DNA of 64,000 nt from Microthyrium microscopicum (taxonomy: Eukaryota > Ascomycota > Dothideomycetes > Microthyriales > Microthyriaceae). How positions within the stretch are numbered: position 1 is the first letter of the stretch; each line of letters begins with the position of its first letter. Where the stretch lies: the NCBI GenBank assembly GCA_010405405.1, contig MU004231.1, positions 985,736-1,049,735 on the forward strand, in the 5' to 3' direction. The position numbers and the translations under genes were made by a program. This document shows positions 45,300-58,540 of this stretch, piece by piece. Below the pieces are notes generated by a model. The model saw only the letters and a program-made list of their open reading frames with translations. It searched no databases and was not told the DNA's origin.

Positions 45300-46513
45300 T
45301 TATATGCCATTCAGCTTTTCAAATGCTAGAAACTCTCTTGATGTCAATACAAACGAAGCGGAGGGCCTTTTGTTTGGATCGACTATTAGCATGAGACGCA
45401 GAAGGTCCCTTAATTGCTCCGGCATTTCTATCCCTTGGAGCTCTACATCCAATGGCGAAATAGCTTGCATTTCTGGCTCCTCGAGACTCATATGCCCAGC
45501 AGACTTGACTGCAGCTTTGAGCGTGTCGCCTTCAACCTCGTTAGGATTTGGTAAATTCCAGCTGGGAAAGAGTCGCTTGATCTTTGCTATAGACCAAGCC
45601 TTATCGATTAAGAAATGAGGGCTATCCCACTCGCCTAAAATCCCAGGTTTGATCCAGGAAAGTAGCATTGCGGCAACTGCCCACACCTGCGATGGCTTAG
45701 TGCACGCTTGACCTAAGAAGACTTTAGGAGCGCGCATAGAGTATGGTTGGGCTTCGAAACGGTCGCCGGTCGGAAACACTATAAGCGTGAGCAAAGGTGT
45801 ATATCTCCTACGTATCAATTAATACTTGCTTACTAAGTCCCAAATCACCCACTTTAGCAACAACTCGGCCAGTTTCAATGCCAGAAAGTAGGATATTCGC
45901 GGGTTTGTAATCTAGGCTAATTAGCGAATTTCTACATGTCGGGATGAGATACTCATACCGGTATTTACAAACTTCTGGTTTTCTAGCACGATACAACTAC
46001 TTAATGCTGCTCTTAAGAACGACTGAATAATAGCGTAGTTAAGCGCGCCAGGCAGGTATTTCACCTCTGCGAGAGTGGTATCAAGCCATTCTAGAGCGAT
46101 ACACGTCCCGGTACTACCTATAGAGTTGTCAAAGACATTATATAGTTTCCGAAAGCATGCAGCCGAAGCGACTCCAGGAAGGAGATAGCTTTGACGTTCA
46201 CGTTCCAGGTTCTCCGTAGCAGTTGTATCACTGGGCGACGCTGCTTTGATGAAAGCCCTTAGCAGCAGAATCAGCCTTATAATGTAAGGGACGATGATAC
46301 AATAACAAACCATTGGGGAGAACCAAGTGAGTTTTCATGTTGAATGATTTCAGCTTTGAAGCCAGTAGATATTTGCGTGTTATCGCCTTCAACGGCCTCC
46401 TTAATGCGGTAGTTCCAGCGTGCTCCTGAAAGAATGTGCCCAGGAGCAAGCGACGACATGGGTTTTGACAACGTTTTCCTTGCAGCAGATGAAATGGTGC
46501 GGGTCAAACGCAT
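45300..46513 (-). CDS. SRPK-like protein kinase, divergent
   Basis: Four exons on the minus strand: 46513-46311, 46257-45959, 45911-45834 and 45778-45300, with introns of 53, 47 and 55 bases. All phases close and give 352 residues. Visible kinase parts are the N-lobe start GHILSGARWNYRIKEAVEG, the gatekeeper/hinge region CIALEWLDTTL, catalytic loop FVNTDYKPANILL (Asp of the loop present, HRD His/Arg replaced), magnesium loop GDLGL in place of DFG, then PTGDRFEAQPYSMRAPKVFLG and WAVAAMLLSWIKPGILG. This is the layout of the many small SRPK-like kinases of filamentous fungi. No clear Gly-rich loop or VAIK lysine is seen (KAEIIQ and FIKAA are candidates), so activity is uncertain. It lies intact between decayed DNA on both sides. 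Confidence 0.8.
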
Positions 46514-46914
46514 TGTGGAGGATCCAACGGGGGAAGGACTGAAAGGGCGTAGTTAGCTCTCGTCAGACGGCTGTTCCACTACTTGGCATGCCTAAGGCCC
46601 AAAGGCTACATTGTCACGATGCCAAGCCCTTGCCGGGTTGCTCCTGCGACCCAGGCTTCTCAATCGACTCTCCGAGGCATCTCATCATCTTTCCTTTCCT
46701 GCTTCGCCTATACGCTTTTCACTCTTTCTCGTATACACTCACAATTCCCTCTCATTACACTCTCTTGCTTGCATGCACATATCCACTCATGCTTCATTTT
46801 AACACGATCCTCTCATCGACTACGACCCTCCTCAACATCGGCCACCCTCCTCTCATCGACCACGACTTTCCTCTTATTGACCACGATCCTCCCCATAGAG
46901 ACTAGGCACACTAA
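46514..46914. other. spacer, CT-rich
   Basis: About 400 bases, strongly pyrimidine-rich on the plus strand from 46640 with tandem-like ctcatcgac words near 46815-46880. It probably holds the promoter of the former phosphotransferase gene. No gene recognised. Confidence 0.4.
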
Positions 46915-47582
46915 ATGGTCGATGAATTCACATCGCCCGAAGCTTATATTAGCGAGGACATCTCCAGATACGCGGCGAAGCCTAGCAGTTATGACAGATT
47001 ATCCGCATTCCAAATATCCAAATTTTTCAAACGTCATAAATCCACCACAAAGGACGAGTGCAATCGCGTAGCCACCAATATCCTCAAAAGCCCCGTCTCT
47101 CCTACACCAATACAAGGTGCTACGAGCTATACTGTAGCAGCCGACTCTAGGCAAATACCTGCACACATTCTTAAGAAGTTGAACGAGACACGACAAGGGC
47201 TTCCGTTACTCTTCCAACCGGAATACCCCAGCGCGTCCAGCACGACGACTTCTTGGAGAATAACTTCCACGTGAATGAAGCAACTGGCCATATTATAGGC
47301 GTTGTCGATTGGGCGGATGCTATAATTGCCCCGTTTGGACTTTCTCTCGGCGGTCTTGAAACAATACTTGGTGTTCAGACTTCAAGCAGTTGGCATTTTC
47401 ATCCCAATCATGTTGAGCTCTGGGAATATTTCTGGGAGAGATTCTACGAACAAACTGGTTTTATCTCTGCAGAAAGTCGACGTTTAATCGAAGTCGCAAG
47501 ACTGTTTGGATTGTTCCGAACTCATGGTTTTGAAGAGGGAGATGCGAGAATTGTATACCTCGAGGCGTTATGTATGCTTTGA
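46915..47582 (+). pseudogene. Truncated aminoglycoside-phosphotransferase-like (APH) gene
   Basis: Two out-of-phase parts. The first (46915-47274) starts MVDEFTSPEAYISEDISRY and includes PTPIQGATSYTVAAD, which I take as the N-lobe of a fungal APH-fold kinase. The second, open from 47175, carries VQHDDFLENNFHV (Brenner motif HxDxxxxN) and GVVDWADAIIAPFG (metal-binding Asp), ending at 47582. Between TVAADSRQI and NETRQGLP the middle of the N-lobe is missing and the phase changes near 47200. The two lobes together are about 220 residues, well short of a normal APH protein (about 300 or more). Fungal APH-like proteins are a large, mostly uncharacterised family. The damage here is deletion plus a frame change, not RIP. 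Confidence 0.75.
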
Positions 47583-50500
47583 ACGAATGTATTCGCTAAT
47601 GCGTATTATCCGATACACGAACAAGGCATCACGAATACTACGTTCTTGAATGCACCTGATGGCCTGAGGTCTTGTATGCGCGAGAAGTGGAATTTACCCA
47701 TTTTGCGACTAGATCGTCGTGTGCGCGGGATGCTATCTACAAGCCACCATAAGCAGGCAACAAAGGGGATTGAGCTAGATATCGAGATGACTAGAAATGG
47801 GTCTAAGTAGACAGCTTTATAGTGATCTGATTCTTGACCCCCTTTAGGTCTAATTAATCAAGGTCCCGAATTTGGACCTTTCATTAAACGACCCCTTCGC
47901 GTTTTAACGGCCTACATCTAGAGCTGTTAGCCCAATAAATTCAGTTTCCAATTGACGTATAATTAAATCCTATTTAAATAATAATATCCGCCTAGTAACG
48001 TAACTAATTCTCTAATTTGGATAGTAAGATAGAAGAAGATAATTAGGACAACTTCAGCTTAGATAGGATCTATAATGAGAATAATAGAGACAATAATAGC
48101 CAGAATATCGACGACGATGTTAGTAAGGCTGATTTAAGTATAGAGGCCTCTTCTAATAATAAGGATCCTACTACTAAAGACCTAGCGTTTATTGTACCTA
48201 ATACATACGAGTCTAGCGACAAGGACGATAGTAGTAATAACAAGATTAATAAGAAAGAAGATGCTTACGTAGGTTATATAAAGGGTAATAGTACTTTCGT
48301 ACTACTTATAGAATATAAGGAGTTAATATTAAAGCTATTACTAAAACTTTATATACTTTAGAAGTATACTGTAGAACAACTAGTACGTCGTTGAGAATAA
48401 TATAAACCCTTATAGACATTACTTCTTACAACCTAAGCTTTCTCTCTTACGACTAACTCTCTAAGGCATAAGATAATAAGGATGAAATTAAGCTTAGAAT
48501 ATAAACTTAGTAATTACTTAGCTTCGTCCCCAGCTTTACCTAACCCTCTAGATACTTCTAAAGTCTATAGATACTTTTCTTTCCTGCCTATAATTATTCT
48601 TTATAGCAATTAAGAACCTAACTAAAACACGCCGCTCTACCTTCTTCGAAAAGACTTATATAGTAACTAAGATCGCCTAAGATACTACTAGTTAAGAAGG
48701 AAATTCTATTCGCTAGTTATATCTTCTCTTCCTTATATATAACATTAGCTATATACTCCACACTTTCCTTTTCGTTAAAAACTATCCGTAATTACTTTAA
48801 ATCGAAATAAGAATATATATTCGTATAAGTAATAAATACCTTAAATAGAGTAGAATATATATTCTTTCAATTAGGAAGGCTAACAATATTAAATTGCTTA
48901 TTAAATAATATATTATAAAGAAGAAAATCCTAATAAATAAGTAGATAACCTTCTAAGCTAGACGTTAGGTAAGGCCTTACTTTCAACGTAGCAACAAGGT
49001 TAATTAGAAAACACTTAACTTCGTACTAGAGAGTTTATAATATTTAGTCATTACTCTGTCCTTTATAGAGAAATTCTAAATTCTTAAACTTTACGTAAGT
49101 AGCCTAAGAAAGGAAATAGTTAATAGGTAATAAAAACGGTCCCTAAAAGCTAAAGGGGGCTAGTAAAGGGCTAACTTTAACATCCCCTTTAGGTCCTAAG
49201 ACAAGAGACCTAATCTTATTAAGGTAAATAGTAGCTATTTAGTACTAAATGTCTGTTTAGTATTACCTAAATATAGAGATAAGGAAAGCATATACCTAAA
49301 TTAAAGCTATTAATTTCCTAATCTTCTTCTTTTATATATAAAAGAAATCGTTAGGACTTCTAATATTATAAAGTATATTTCCTTAAATATATTATATAAG
49401 TACGTATAGAATCCTAATAGGGTTAGCATCTATTAATGTTTAATATCTAAAAACTACTAGTACTAGTAAGTTTATTATTATTATAAGATACTTCATTATA
49501 GCAATCTTATTTTTAAAGGCAAATTATTGCTCTTTTATCTACTATACTAACCTTGCGCTTCTATTTAAAGTAATAGGAACCCGTACAAGCTATATTTCCC
49601 TATTAAAAAATAATACGCAGCGCATAATATATTAATTTCTAACATAATAGTATCTATTATAGTTATAATATTAATTACTAATTAGGCTTTAAACTTCTTT
49701 AAGTAAGGTAGTCTAGTTAATATACTTAAAAGTATATTATATATAATTTATATTATGCTAGCCACGCTAGTAAAATATAAAAGGTTAGGACATTATTATA
49801 AATAAATAGTGAGTTAGATAACGGCGGTTAGAAGTTCTAAATACTCTTAAGCAGTACTAAAACTAAAAGATTAGTTATATTATAGTTGCCTAATCTATAG
49901 ATACAACTCATTACAAAGCGAAGGGAAGTATTAGAACATAATATAGAAACTAAATTTTTCCTATCTAAGAAGTATAATACCTTATAAATGACTAACTTCC
50001 TAAACTAACAAACAGTAATATAGTTTCACACTAGGACGGCCTACTAATAATAAGGCAGTACGGACACAATGAATTTCTATATATAGAGTAAGACGCTACC
50101 AAAGGGTTATATAAGATAAAAAGAAATACCTATCTATTCTCTTTTATAGCTACATTTTAGATAATTATCGCCTCTCTTTATATTCTTCTCCTTACAAAGA
50201 ACTAAGTTCGTACATTAACTATAGAGACTAATCTTGCTAGATATAGTATTAATTAATAAGTAAAATAGTTTAGATATAATATCCTAATAATTCTAAACTT
50301 GCTTACCTTAAAGGAAATAGATAATTAAATTACTTAAGAGAGGAAGATTATAGGCTTCCTTTAAATTACTTAAAATACAAAGTTAAGCTCTAAGGCATTT
50401 TAATAACTTATAAGCTACTACCTTTATTAAAGAGCTTAGGCCTTCGCTAAAATCTAATAATAAAGTTTAGCGCCTTATAGGTTATTTAGAGGACACCTAT

Positions 50501-53500
50501 AAAAGTTAAAGGTTAGAATTTCTACGCGCTAATTAATTAAGGTTATTCTCCCGTTTTTAAGACATAGCATAAGCTTATTAAAATAGGCCGTACTAATCTA
50601 GCATTAGTATAAATTAATCCTTTATCTAACTTATACTTATAAATAAGGCTAATAACTAAGAATAAGTTAATTAGTTTACTAACGTATTCTTATATTAGCT
50701 ACATCTACGATCTAACCCGCAATCTAACCTACTCTTAAGGGTTCGCGTCTTTTCCTACACTCTCTTAACTAATAAAGCACTTACGTTAAAAGCTAATTAA
50801 ATTAAGTTTTCTTTTACCTTTTAAAACTTATATACATCTATCTTGGATTAATACAAGTTAATTATTATACTAACGCACATGTATATAAATAGGCTTAGAA
50901 GGAAGCTAGTTTTTAAGCTACATACGAGTTCCTAGTTAACGTATACGAGTTATCTAATAACGTTAACTTACGTCTTCCTAGATACTAAATTATTATACAC
51001 AGGATGCTATTACACAAGCTATAAGTAGGTAATAATAAGAAGTAAGCTAGGTTATATTTTAAATAAGTCGTTAATTCTACTATCTATAAATCCTTAATAT
51101 TATTAATTATCTCTTCTATTGCACTCCTCCTTCCATGCTTATTCTTACTATCTTTATAATAGCCCGTCCCTTTCTATCTCTAAATTCCTATATATACTGT
51201 TTTAGGTTAGATTTAATAAATCGGCTTATCTCTCTTTATTAAACATTGCTCTAAGAAGAGTTATTTGCGCGAATGTAAATAGAAGCAATAGGCTAGTATT
51301 ATAGGAGACTATTAACTAATAAGCTAAGCTCTTTAGTAGTAGAAGACACCTATTTACTCTTAGTAAATAAAGTATGCTAATTCTTATGCCTTAATCTCTT
51401 AAATTAGATAGATAGACGATATATATTACTAAACTATAGACTAATTGGTTCGTTCTAATCCATTATCTTAAAAACTTAATATATATCTATTTTAACGCGT
51501 TCTAGTCAAAGCGGCTATTTAACTAACGAATATAACTAAATCTTCTATTTCTATATTACTACTGTTGCTTAGTTCTCTTTCTTAGCTCTATTTCTTTTTA
51601 AGATACGAATAGTATACTACTTTACTATTTTATAAACTTACTTAATATTTTATAAAGTTTCTAGTTCTACGTTTATTAGTTAATTAGTTATTTATTATAA
51701 AATCTCCTTACTATCCTACTATTAATAATTTCTTTTACTTTCTCGTTAATTAGAACATATTTAAACTTATTTAAGTAAAAACCTTTAAAGCTATTAGCAT
51801 ACGAATTTAATAGTCTGACGGTCTGTAATCTAAATCATACTTACTATCTTTAGATAAAGAAATAAGTCTACTATTGCGGAGTGCTACTACCTTCTATAAT
51901 TTATACTTGCTATTACAAACAAGGAGTCTAAATAACTCTCTAACATTTATTATTACCTTAATAAACTATATAGTACGATCTATTCTTCTAATCTTATAAA
52001 CTTTTTCGTCCTTATATATTTTCTTCTAAGGCTCCTAGGAGCTTTTTATAGCTAAAGAAGGTAGAGTAATAAAAATAATATACATACCTCGTTTAATAAG
52101 ATATTTAATAATAGAGGTTAAGTTATTAACGTATTCCTCTATCTTAATACTCTCTTAATACTTATTAGAAATATAGTAATTATTTAATCTAAGCTATAAT
52201 ACCTTAATTAGTATTAGTAAGAGTAAATGGATTTAAAACAAAACATACTATAATTTTTACTTTAACTGTAAGATTATTAAGAAATATATAAGAAAGAAAG
52301 TTAAGGAAGTAGTAGGAATTGAAGCCGCTACTATTATTAGTAATAAAAGCTATAATATATACAAAATACATACAAGAATCTACGAGACACAATATCTAGT
52401 ATATTTATAAAGTCTAAATAATAGATATTAGTATATAAATATAGTAAAAATGTATAGAAAAATTACGTACCTTTTTATAAAAATAGGGTAAGGCCTTAAG
52501 AAATATGCTTAGAGTATTCTATATATAAGTCGCTACTAAGCTATATCTATAGGAGCACTATTCCTACAGGTTAAATCTCGTACTATAAGGTAGGATATTT
52601 AGATTCCCTTTTTAAAATAAGCCTAATCTTTTCCTAATTATATATAGAGCTCTAAGCTTGCTAAGAAATGAACCTCCTTCTTAAGTCTTATAGATAGAAA
52701 TTACTAAACTTAATAGCTTGTAGAGCCTAATCTTAAATACCTCTATTCTTAAATACTACTGCTAATATTACTATAAAGTTCTATAGTATAATTAGGATAT
52801 ATATTAAGTAATTACGTTAGTTATACCTATTATAGTATTACGAATAGAACTTAAATCACGTCGTTACTAATCCTAAAAAGCTAAAAGAATCCTTTCTTCT
52901 CTCTATATCCCAGCTGTCCTAGCTCCTTAACTACCTATATATAACTTTAAGGCTACTTTAATTTTAGGTAGTAAAGATATAGTTGCCATACTATATAATT
53001 AGTTTATTTAACTTGCTTAAGGAGACGCTTCTATGTAACTACTATTTTAAAAACCCTAACTAAAAGTATAGGCTTAAAGCCGTCTATAATATTAAACTTC
53101 TCTATAAATTCGTTAAGAACGCCCTTAGATATCTAGACTTTATAAATGTTAGCTTTGTCGTAATAGACGTTAATACGAATAGAGCTTATAACAATACTCT
53201 AGTTAAATCTATAGTCTTTTAACGTTAAGGAAAACTAAGACTAATCTATAGATTTATAAATACCTAGCAACTAGAATTCCGTAGAGACTATTAGAACTTC
53301 CATTGCTTTAACTATAAAGACTCTATAAAGAAAATAATTTATAATCTAGTAGTAATCATCTAGAAAGGCATTTGCTATATAATGCATATAGATAGTAAAA
53401 ACTTTAGGTTATATCTTAAGGGTCTACTAATCTAAAAATTTCTTACGTTTTAGATCCTTTGTAAGCCTTTCTTTATATTTTTTAATTAGGTCCTATTTAG

Positions 53501-54548
53501 GGGATGTTAGATTATAGGGATTTTCTACCTTAGTAGATTCTCTAAGTGTAGTTAAGTTAATTATATCTAGTATAATAACTTTGTATATATTTAGGCTAAT
53601 ATATTAAGAGTATTAAAAGTCTTTACGATATTATGCTTAAAGCGTCTTAAAGTCCTTGCATCGTATAAGTAGAAGAATATATAAGTCTATTAAGATCTAG
53701 TTAGAGCCCAAGATATAGTTTATTAAGATCTAAATATAAACTTTAATATTAAGTGCAGCGACGAAGTGCTAAACTTACCTAGTCTATTATAAGGTTTAGT
53801 AAGTCGTTACTTTAGTTAGGTGAGGCCTAGCTTCTATAAATATATCTAGGTTAGATAATAGAAGTAATTACTAGGAAGTAGCTTATTACGTTTTACGAGA
53901 ATAGGAATTTTAATCCTCCCTTTTTAGATATATATAAAACTAGTTTAACTATTAAAAAGTAAAGTACATATTACAAAAATAAACGGGAACGCCTAGAAAG
54001 GTAAGTAGTCTTCCGCCTATAGCTAGCGGAAGAGAATAATATAACTGCTACTAACTATATTACTATTAATACGATACTAATATAATATCTTAGAAAACAA
54101 GTCTATAAGATAAAGGAGTATAGAGTCTAAATTATTTATTAACTCCTATACCCCTAATATGCTTTAGAACTCTCTCTAAGTAAATAATACTATATATAGC
54201 TTTCCTTCCTTATCCTATCCTAAAGTTATAACTTAGATATTAGAAGAAAATACTTTAATTTTAAATATCTTAAATAAGCTATTTAGATTAGCGCCGTAGT
54301 AACGATATATATATGCGTTCTACCTTTTAATAGTTTAGAGAGGATGCTTTTTAGACTCGTATGTAAGCTGTAGTAACTTTAGCTTTTAGTTCTAATATTC
54401 TATATATAAAATACTAACTAGATATATTTAGATCTCTAATAGTTATTTAAACTAGAGTTTACTAGTTAAGTAACAAGTAATTATAAAGTTAATAAGAATC
54501 GTAAAGTATCGTAATGTCGTAATAATACTAAAAAATTAAATGTAAAGT

Positions 54549-54760
54549 ATTGCTAACTACATGCTAACTGCATACTAACTACATACAAGCTATGCTAAGC
54601 CGTACTAATAATATAAGCCACGCTAAGCCTTGCTAACTACTTACTAACTACATCTAACAAAATATAAACCTTATTAATAGCTTACTAACTACATGCTAAC
54701 TACATGCTAACTACATCTAATAAAAATATAAACTACGCTAAGTCTTACTAATAGTATTAC
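54549..54760. repeat. Degenerate tandem array, unit ctaactacatg
   Basis: The 11-base word ctaactacatg and close variants (tactaactacat, tgctaactac, tgctaagcc) occur about a dozen times in two clusters, with a longer period that joins several words with aaaatataaac. It is a short degenerate satellite inside the AT-rich block. Confidence 0.7.
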
Positions 54761-55199
54761 ACTTAACTAACTATCTATAAACGCGTTACTATAGAGTCCT
54801 ATACTAGCTAGTTAACCCTTACGAGCAAGGCACATAAAAAATAAGAATTAAGATAAGGCTACTCCTAGATTATAGGTATAGTACTTCTATATACGTCTAA
54901 AAATTACGACTAGTAAATTAAAGAAAGTAAATAAGGTAAATAAGGCAAAGGTAATATAGAAACTTAACGTAACTTTAGCCTTATAGACTTAAACTTATAA
55001 ATATGTACTATTTACTCTTATTAAGCGTATATATAATAATACCTACAATAGCTTTACCTACAAAAAGGTTAAATCTTAAAATAATACGTGTATAAAATTA
55101 TAATAATAAAGAGACTAAAAGTATAGATAGGTATTAATATAGATACACTAAAATAATTCTTACTATTACTATTACTATTAGCTTTCAGCTAATTCTAGT

Positions 55200-56480
55200 C
55201 TCTTACTAATAATAGGCTACTCTAATAAAAGATTATAAAGACACTACGAGGGTTAGGTCACCTAACTTTTCTAAAAAGGAACATTGTATTTCTAGAACGT
55301 AGGGTTTCTATAGCGCGTTACAATAAGTAACTTTAGAATACTAGATAATAATAACACGAATAGATTACGTACTTTAAATTTAGCAGCAACGTTATAACGT
55401 TAATAATAATGCCTATAAAGAACTTCTCTTTATACTAAATCCGCTAAAGATATTAGAATTAAGTAATAGTAATATCCCCTTAGTAGACTTATAGTTTACC
55501 TTAGAAAGCTAGAACGACCTACTAAACTCCTAGATTAACGCATCTACTTTAAACGCCTCTACTCTTTCTTAGATTAATTATAATATTTAATTTAAGATTC
55601 TAACGAAACTAAATTTAACTAGTAGCTAGCCTACTAATAATTTTATACTTATTAATTATAATTTTAATCTCCTTAACGCTAACTATTAACTTATCTAGAA
55701 CGTTAAATTAACTTAACTCCTTAATAAAGATACTCTATACTTCTACTTAAGTAATATATTAAATAGCTAAATATATACACCTTAATAGCTAGTACTAATA
55801 GCTCCCCCGTTGTCTAATTCTAAATAGAAGGAGCCAGCGTACACTTACTACTAAAAGTTCAAAAAAGTAATATAAGTCCTATAGCTATTCACGTTCCTAT
55901 TACTTACTATTTTAGTACAAACTAATAAATAATAATATCTACGAACCTTATACGAAGGCCGATATCCCGCCTTAGGTTTATATTTGTATCTAGTATGCTA
56001 ACAAGCTAGTATTTGCTAAATATACGTAATCCTCCTTCCTCTCTTTAAACTTTGCCTAATCTATAACAGAGAAGAACTTAAACTATAAGCAGAAGCTAGC
56101 TTAGGAGAATCTTAAGTTTCTAAACTCTATAAATAACTATAATCTTATACCTGTTTTCCTTTAACACGACTAGCAAGGACCCGTCCTTTACGTATATTAC
56201 TATAAATTCATACCTACCTCTTCCGATTAAACCTATCTCTACTATAAGAAAGATTACAAGTAGGAATATATATAGTTAACTCCCTTTGCCCTAAAAGGAT
56301 ATAATAATCTAGACCTATACGTTAAATAATATATATATTTTTATCTTTAGTAAGTAGGAAATAGTAGATCCTAGATTAATTAAATCTTTACTAAAGCTAA
56401 GAAGTATCTTAATATAAATATTACTTTCTCTAAGCTTTATACAATACGCTAATACTATCTTAGAATCCTTTAATATAGAA
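55200..56480 (+). other. Decayed reading frame of unknown family
   Basis: From about 55930 to 56480 one plus-strand frame stays coherent over about 180 codons with only TAA/TAG stops, no TGA, and a realistic amino-acid mix rich in Tyr, Leu, Lys and Asn. About 600 bases before it are Asn/Ser/Leu-rich as in a disordered N-terminus. It looks like a former gene altered by RIP; I cannot name the family and do not attempt to restore it. Confidence 0.4.
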
Positions 56481-57879
56481 TACGTTAAAGCTATAGGCTG
56501 TATACTGTCTTCTTATAAAGAGCTAGGAGATTAGTAAGCATAAGACGCTTAGAATATTTATAGTTACAAACAATTGCTTATTACTCTTTAAGTAGCTTCC
56601 AGCTCCTTAACTAGTATAAAATTAAGCAGACTAAGATCTTAAATAATACGTTGCTAACTACGAGGTAGCAAATCTAAGAGAACTTCAAAATGCTATACGT
56701 AGAACCGTATAGAAAAGTTAGATTATAATATTTACTATAGTTCTAATTATATTATTAATACGAGAGAGGAATATTTAGAGGCTACTATACTAGATATATT
56801 ACCCAAAGTAAGTAAGTACATCTGCCTTTCTAATGCTAGCTTCTACTAATAGTCTTTAATAATACTAATAGTAATATCCTAAATTAGTAGTTACTCTTGT
56901 TTGTAGAAGCCTACATATAACTAACATCCTACTAGCTTATGTTTATTTCTCTAAAAAAGTCCCTTAATAATTTCGCGAAATTAAAAGTAGCCTAAGGTTA
57001 CATTAGTAGCTTCAATCGGCTAATGCTTAATATTAATAAATAGATAAAGAGAGTGTGGATTTTTTACTATGTTCTTTAGCATTTAATTAATATAATAATA
57101 AGCAAGTAAGGCAAGCATTAACGCAGGATTTTAGTTGCTAAGTAGATGACACCTTATAACTACTTTATCCTCTAAAGGATTTTTTGAATCTTTAGGCGCA
57201 AAGAGCTATATACTTCTTTAATTAAACCGCTACAGTCAACCTATAGTTGTTAACAATATACTATTAACCTAAAAGTACTTACTTATATCTTTAATAGTAC
57301 TATACTCCCTTAAGTATTGTAAGACTAATGCGTTATTATTATTAAAGGTCGCAAGTCTCCGTACGATAGACTTAAGGTTATTATCTATTCTATCTAATAA
57401 CTTTAACTAATATTCTAAGCGCTAACGTAGTTTAATTTTAGTACAGTTAAAGGAGAGAGTAGAATAGCGATTACAAATCTAATAAAGACTTAGTTAAGGT
57501 TAAACTAGATAGATAGCTATAGCTACCTTAAGTTTAAAGTTAGCTACTTACTTTACGCTCCTTAGAAAACCATCTAATAGAAATCTATGCTTTCTAACAG
57601 CTTACGCTTTGCTTATTTCCCGTTTCAAGAGGTCAGTAGTAAGCTAAGCTAGTAGTAGAACTAAATTTTTAATGCTTTTTAAGATAAATCCTTAAAAGGA
57701 AGAAGTTAGACTCTTATCTTCGTCTCGCAATAAATTGCCAACCGAAATATAATAAAAATTGAATTCTTAAGCTAGCAAAGCGTACTACGTCCCTTTTCTA
57801 ACACCCGACCCTCCTAAAGAGAAGTTAGCTAGATTAAAATAAAGATTAATAACTAATACTAGAGACGAAGACTATAATA

Positions 57880-58540
57880 ATATTAGCCTGCCTTCTTAGT
57901 TTCAATTTATTATATTTCTATAAATAGGCGTCTAGTAAGGGCTTAAGTTCTAGTAGAGTAATCTTCTCTTTTAATAGTATAAAATTACTTATATCTTTAC
58001 CTATTCGTTCTTTATATATTACGGCTTAGTATATACACTCTAGCTTGTCCATCTGCTTTGCTAAAAAAGCTACTCTAGTTTTCCCTTCCTTATATTCATT
58101 CCAAAGCTCTAATATTTAATTAGCGAATTTTGAATTTATAAGGCGAATAGTACACGTAAGGAATTTAAGAGCTATTGCTTTGCAAGTATATTTCTCTTCT
58201 ATACTATATTAGATAAAATACGTTAATAGTAATAGACAACTTACCTAGGCTAATCCCGTCTAAAGGAGCAATATCCCTAATTACGGCCTCTCCTATATCG
58301 TAAACTAGTGCTATATTAGAAGCCCTTGCGGTCGTTTTATCGTCAAACTACAAATATTAGTAAAAGAAAAGAACGTAGCACGCTATTACTAAACTCTAAG
58401 CGCTACTCGACAGGCAATAGCTACGTAATGGCTATAGTCTACAACGCTCTTAAGATTAGGAATACTGCGAATAACCTATCCACGGCAACGAGTAGTCTTT
58501 AAAGGCTTAATTCTCTTAAAGAACAAGAAGTAGGATTCTA
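57880..58540 (-). pseudogene. Decayed HD-domain 5'-deoxynucleotidase-like gene (HDDC2/YfbR type)
   Basis: Minus-strand reading in family order: FKRIKPLKTTR and SVVDYSHYVAIA (normally ESVADHxxRxA), a probable intron near 58.35-58.39 kb, IALVYDIGEAVIRDIAPLDGIS at 58260-58310 (normally HDxxEAxxGDITPxDG), then LWNEYKEGKTR and KQMDKLECIY near 58.04-58.10 kb (normally LWEEYExGxTxEAxxxKxLDK). Both metal-binding His positions read as Tyr, a C-to-T change, and stops are TAA/TAG, so RIP killed it. HDDC2-type enzymes release phosphate from deoxynucleoside 5'-monophosphates. This is the only recognisable host gene in the 13-kb block. Confidence 0.75.
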
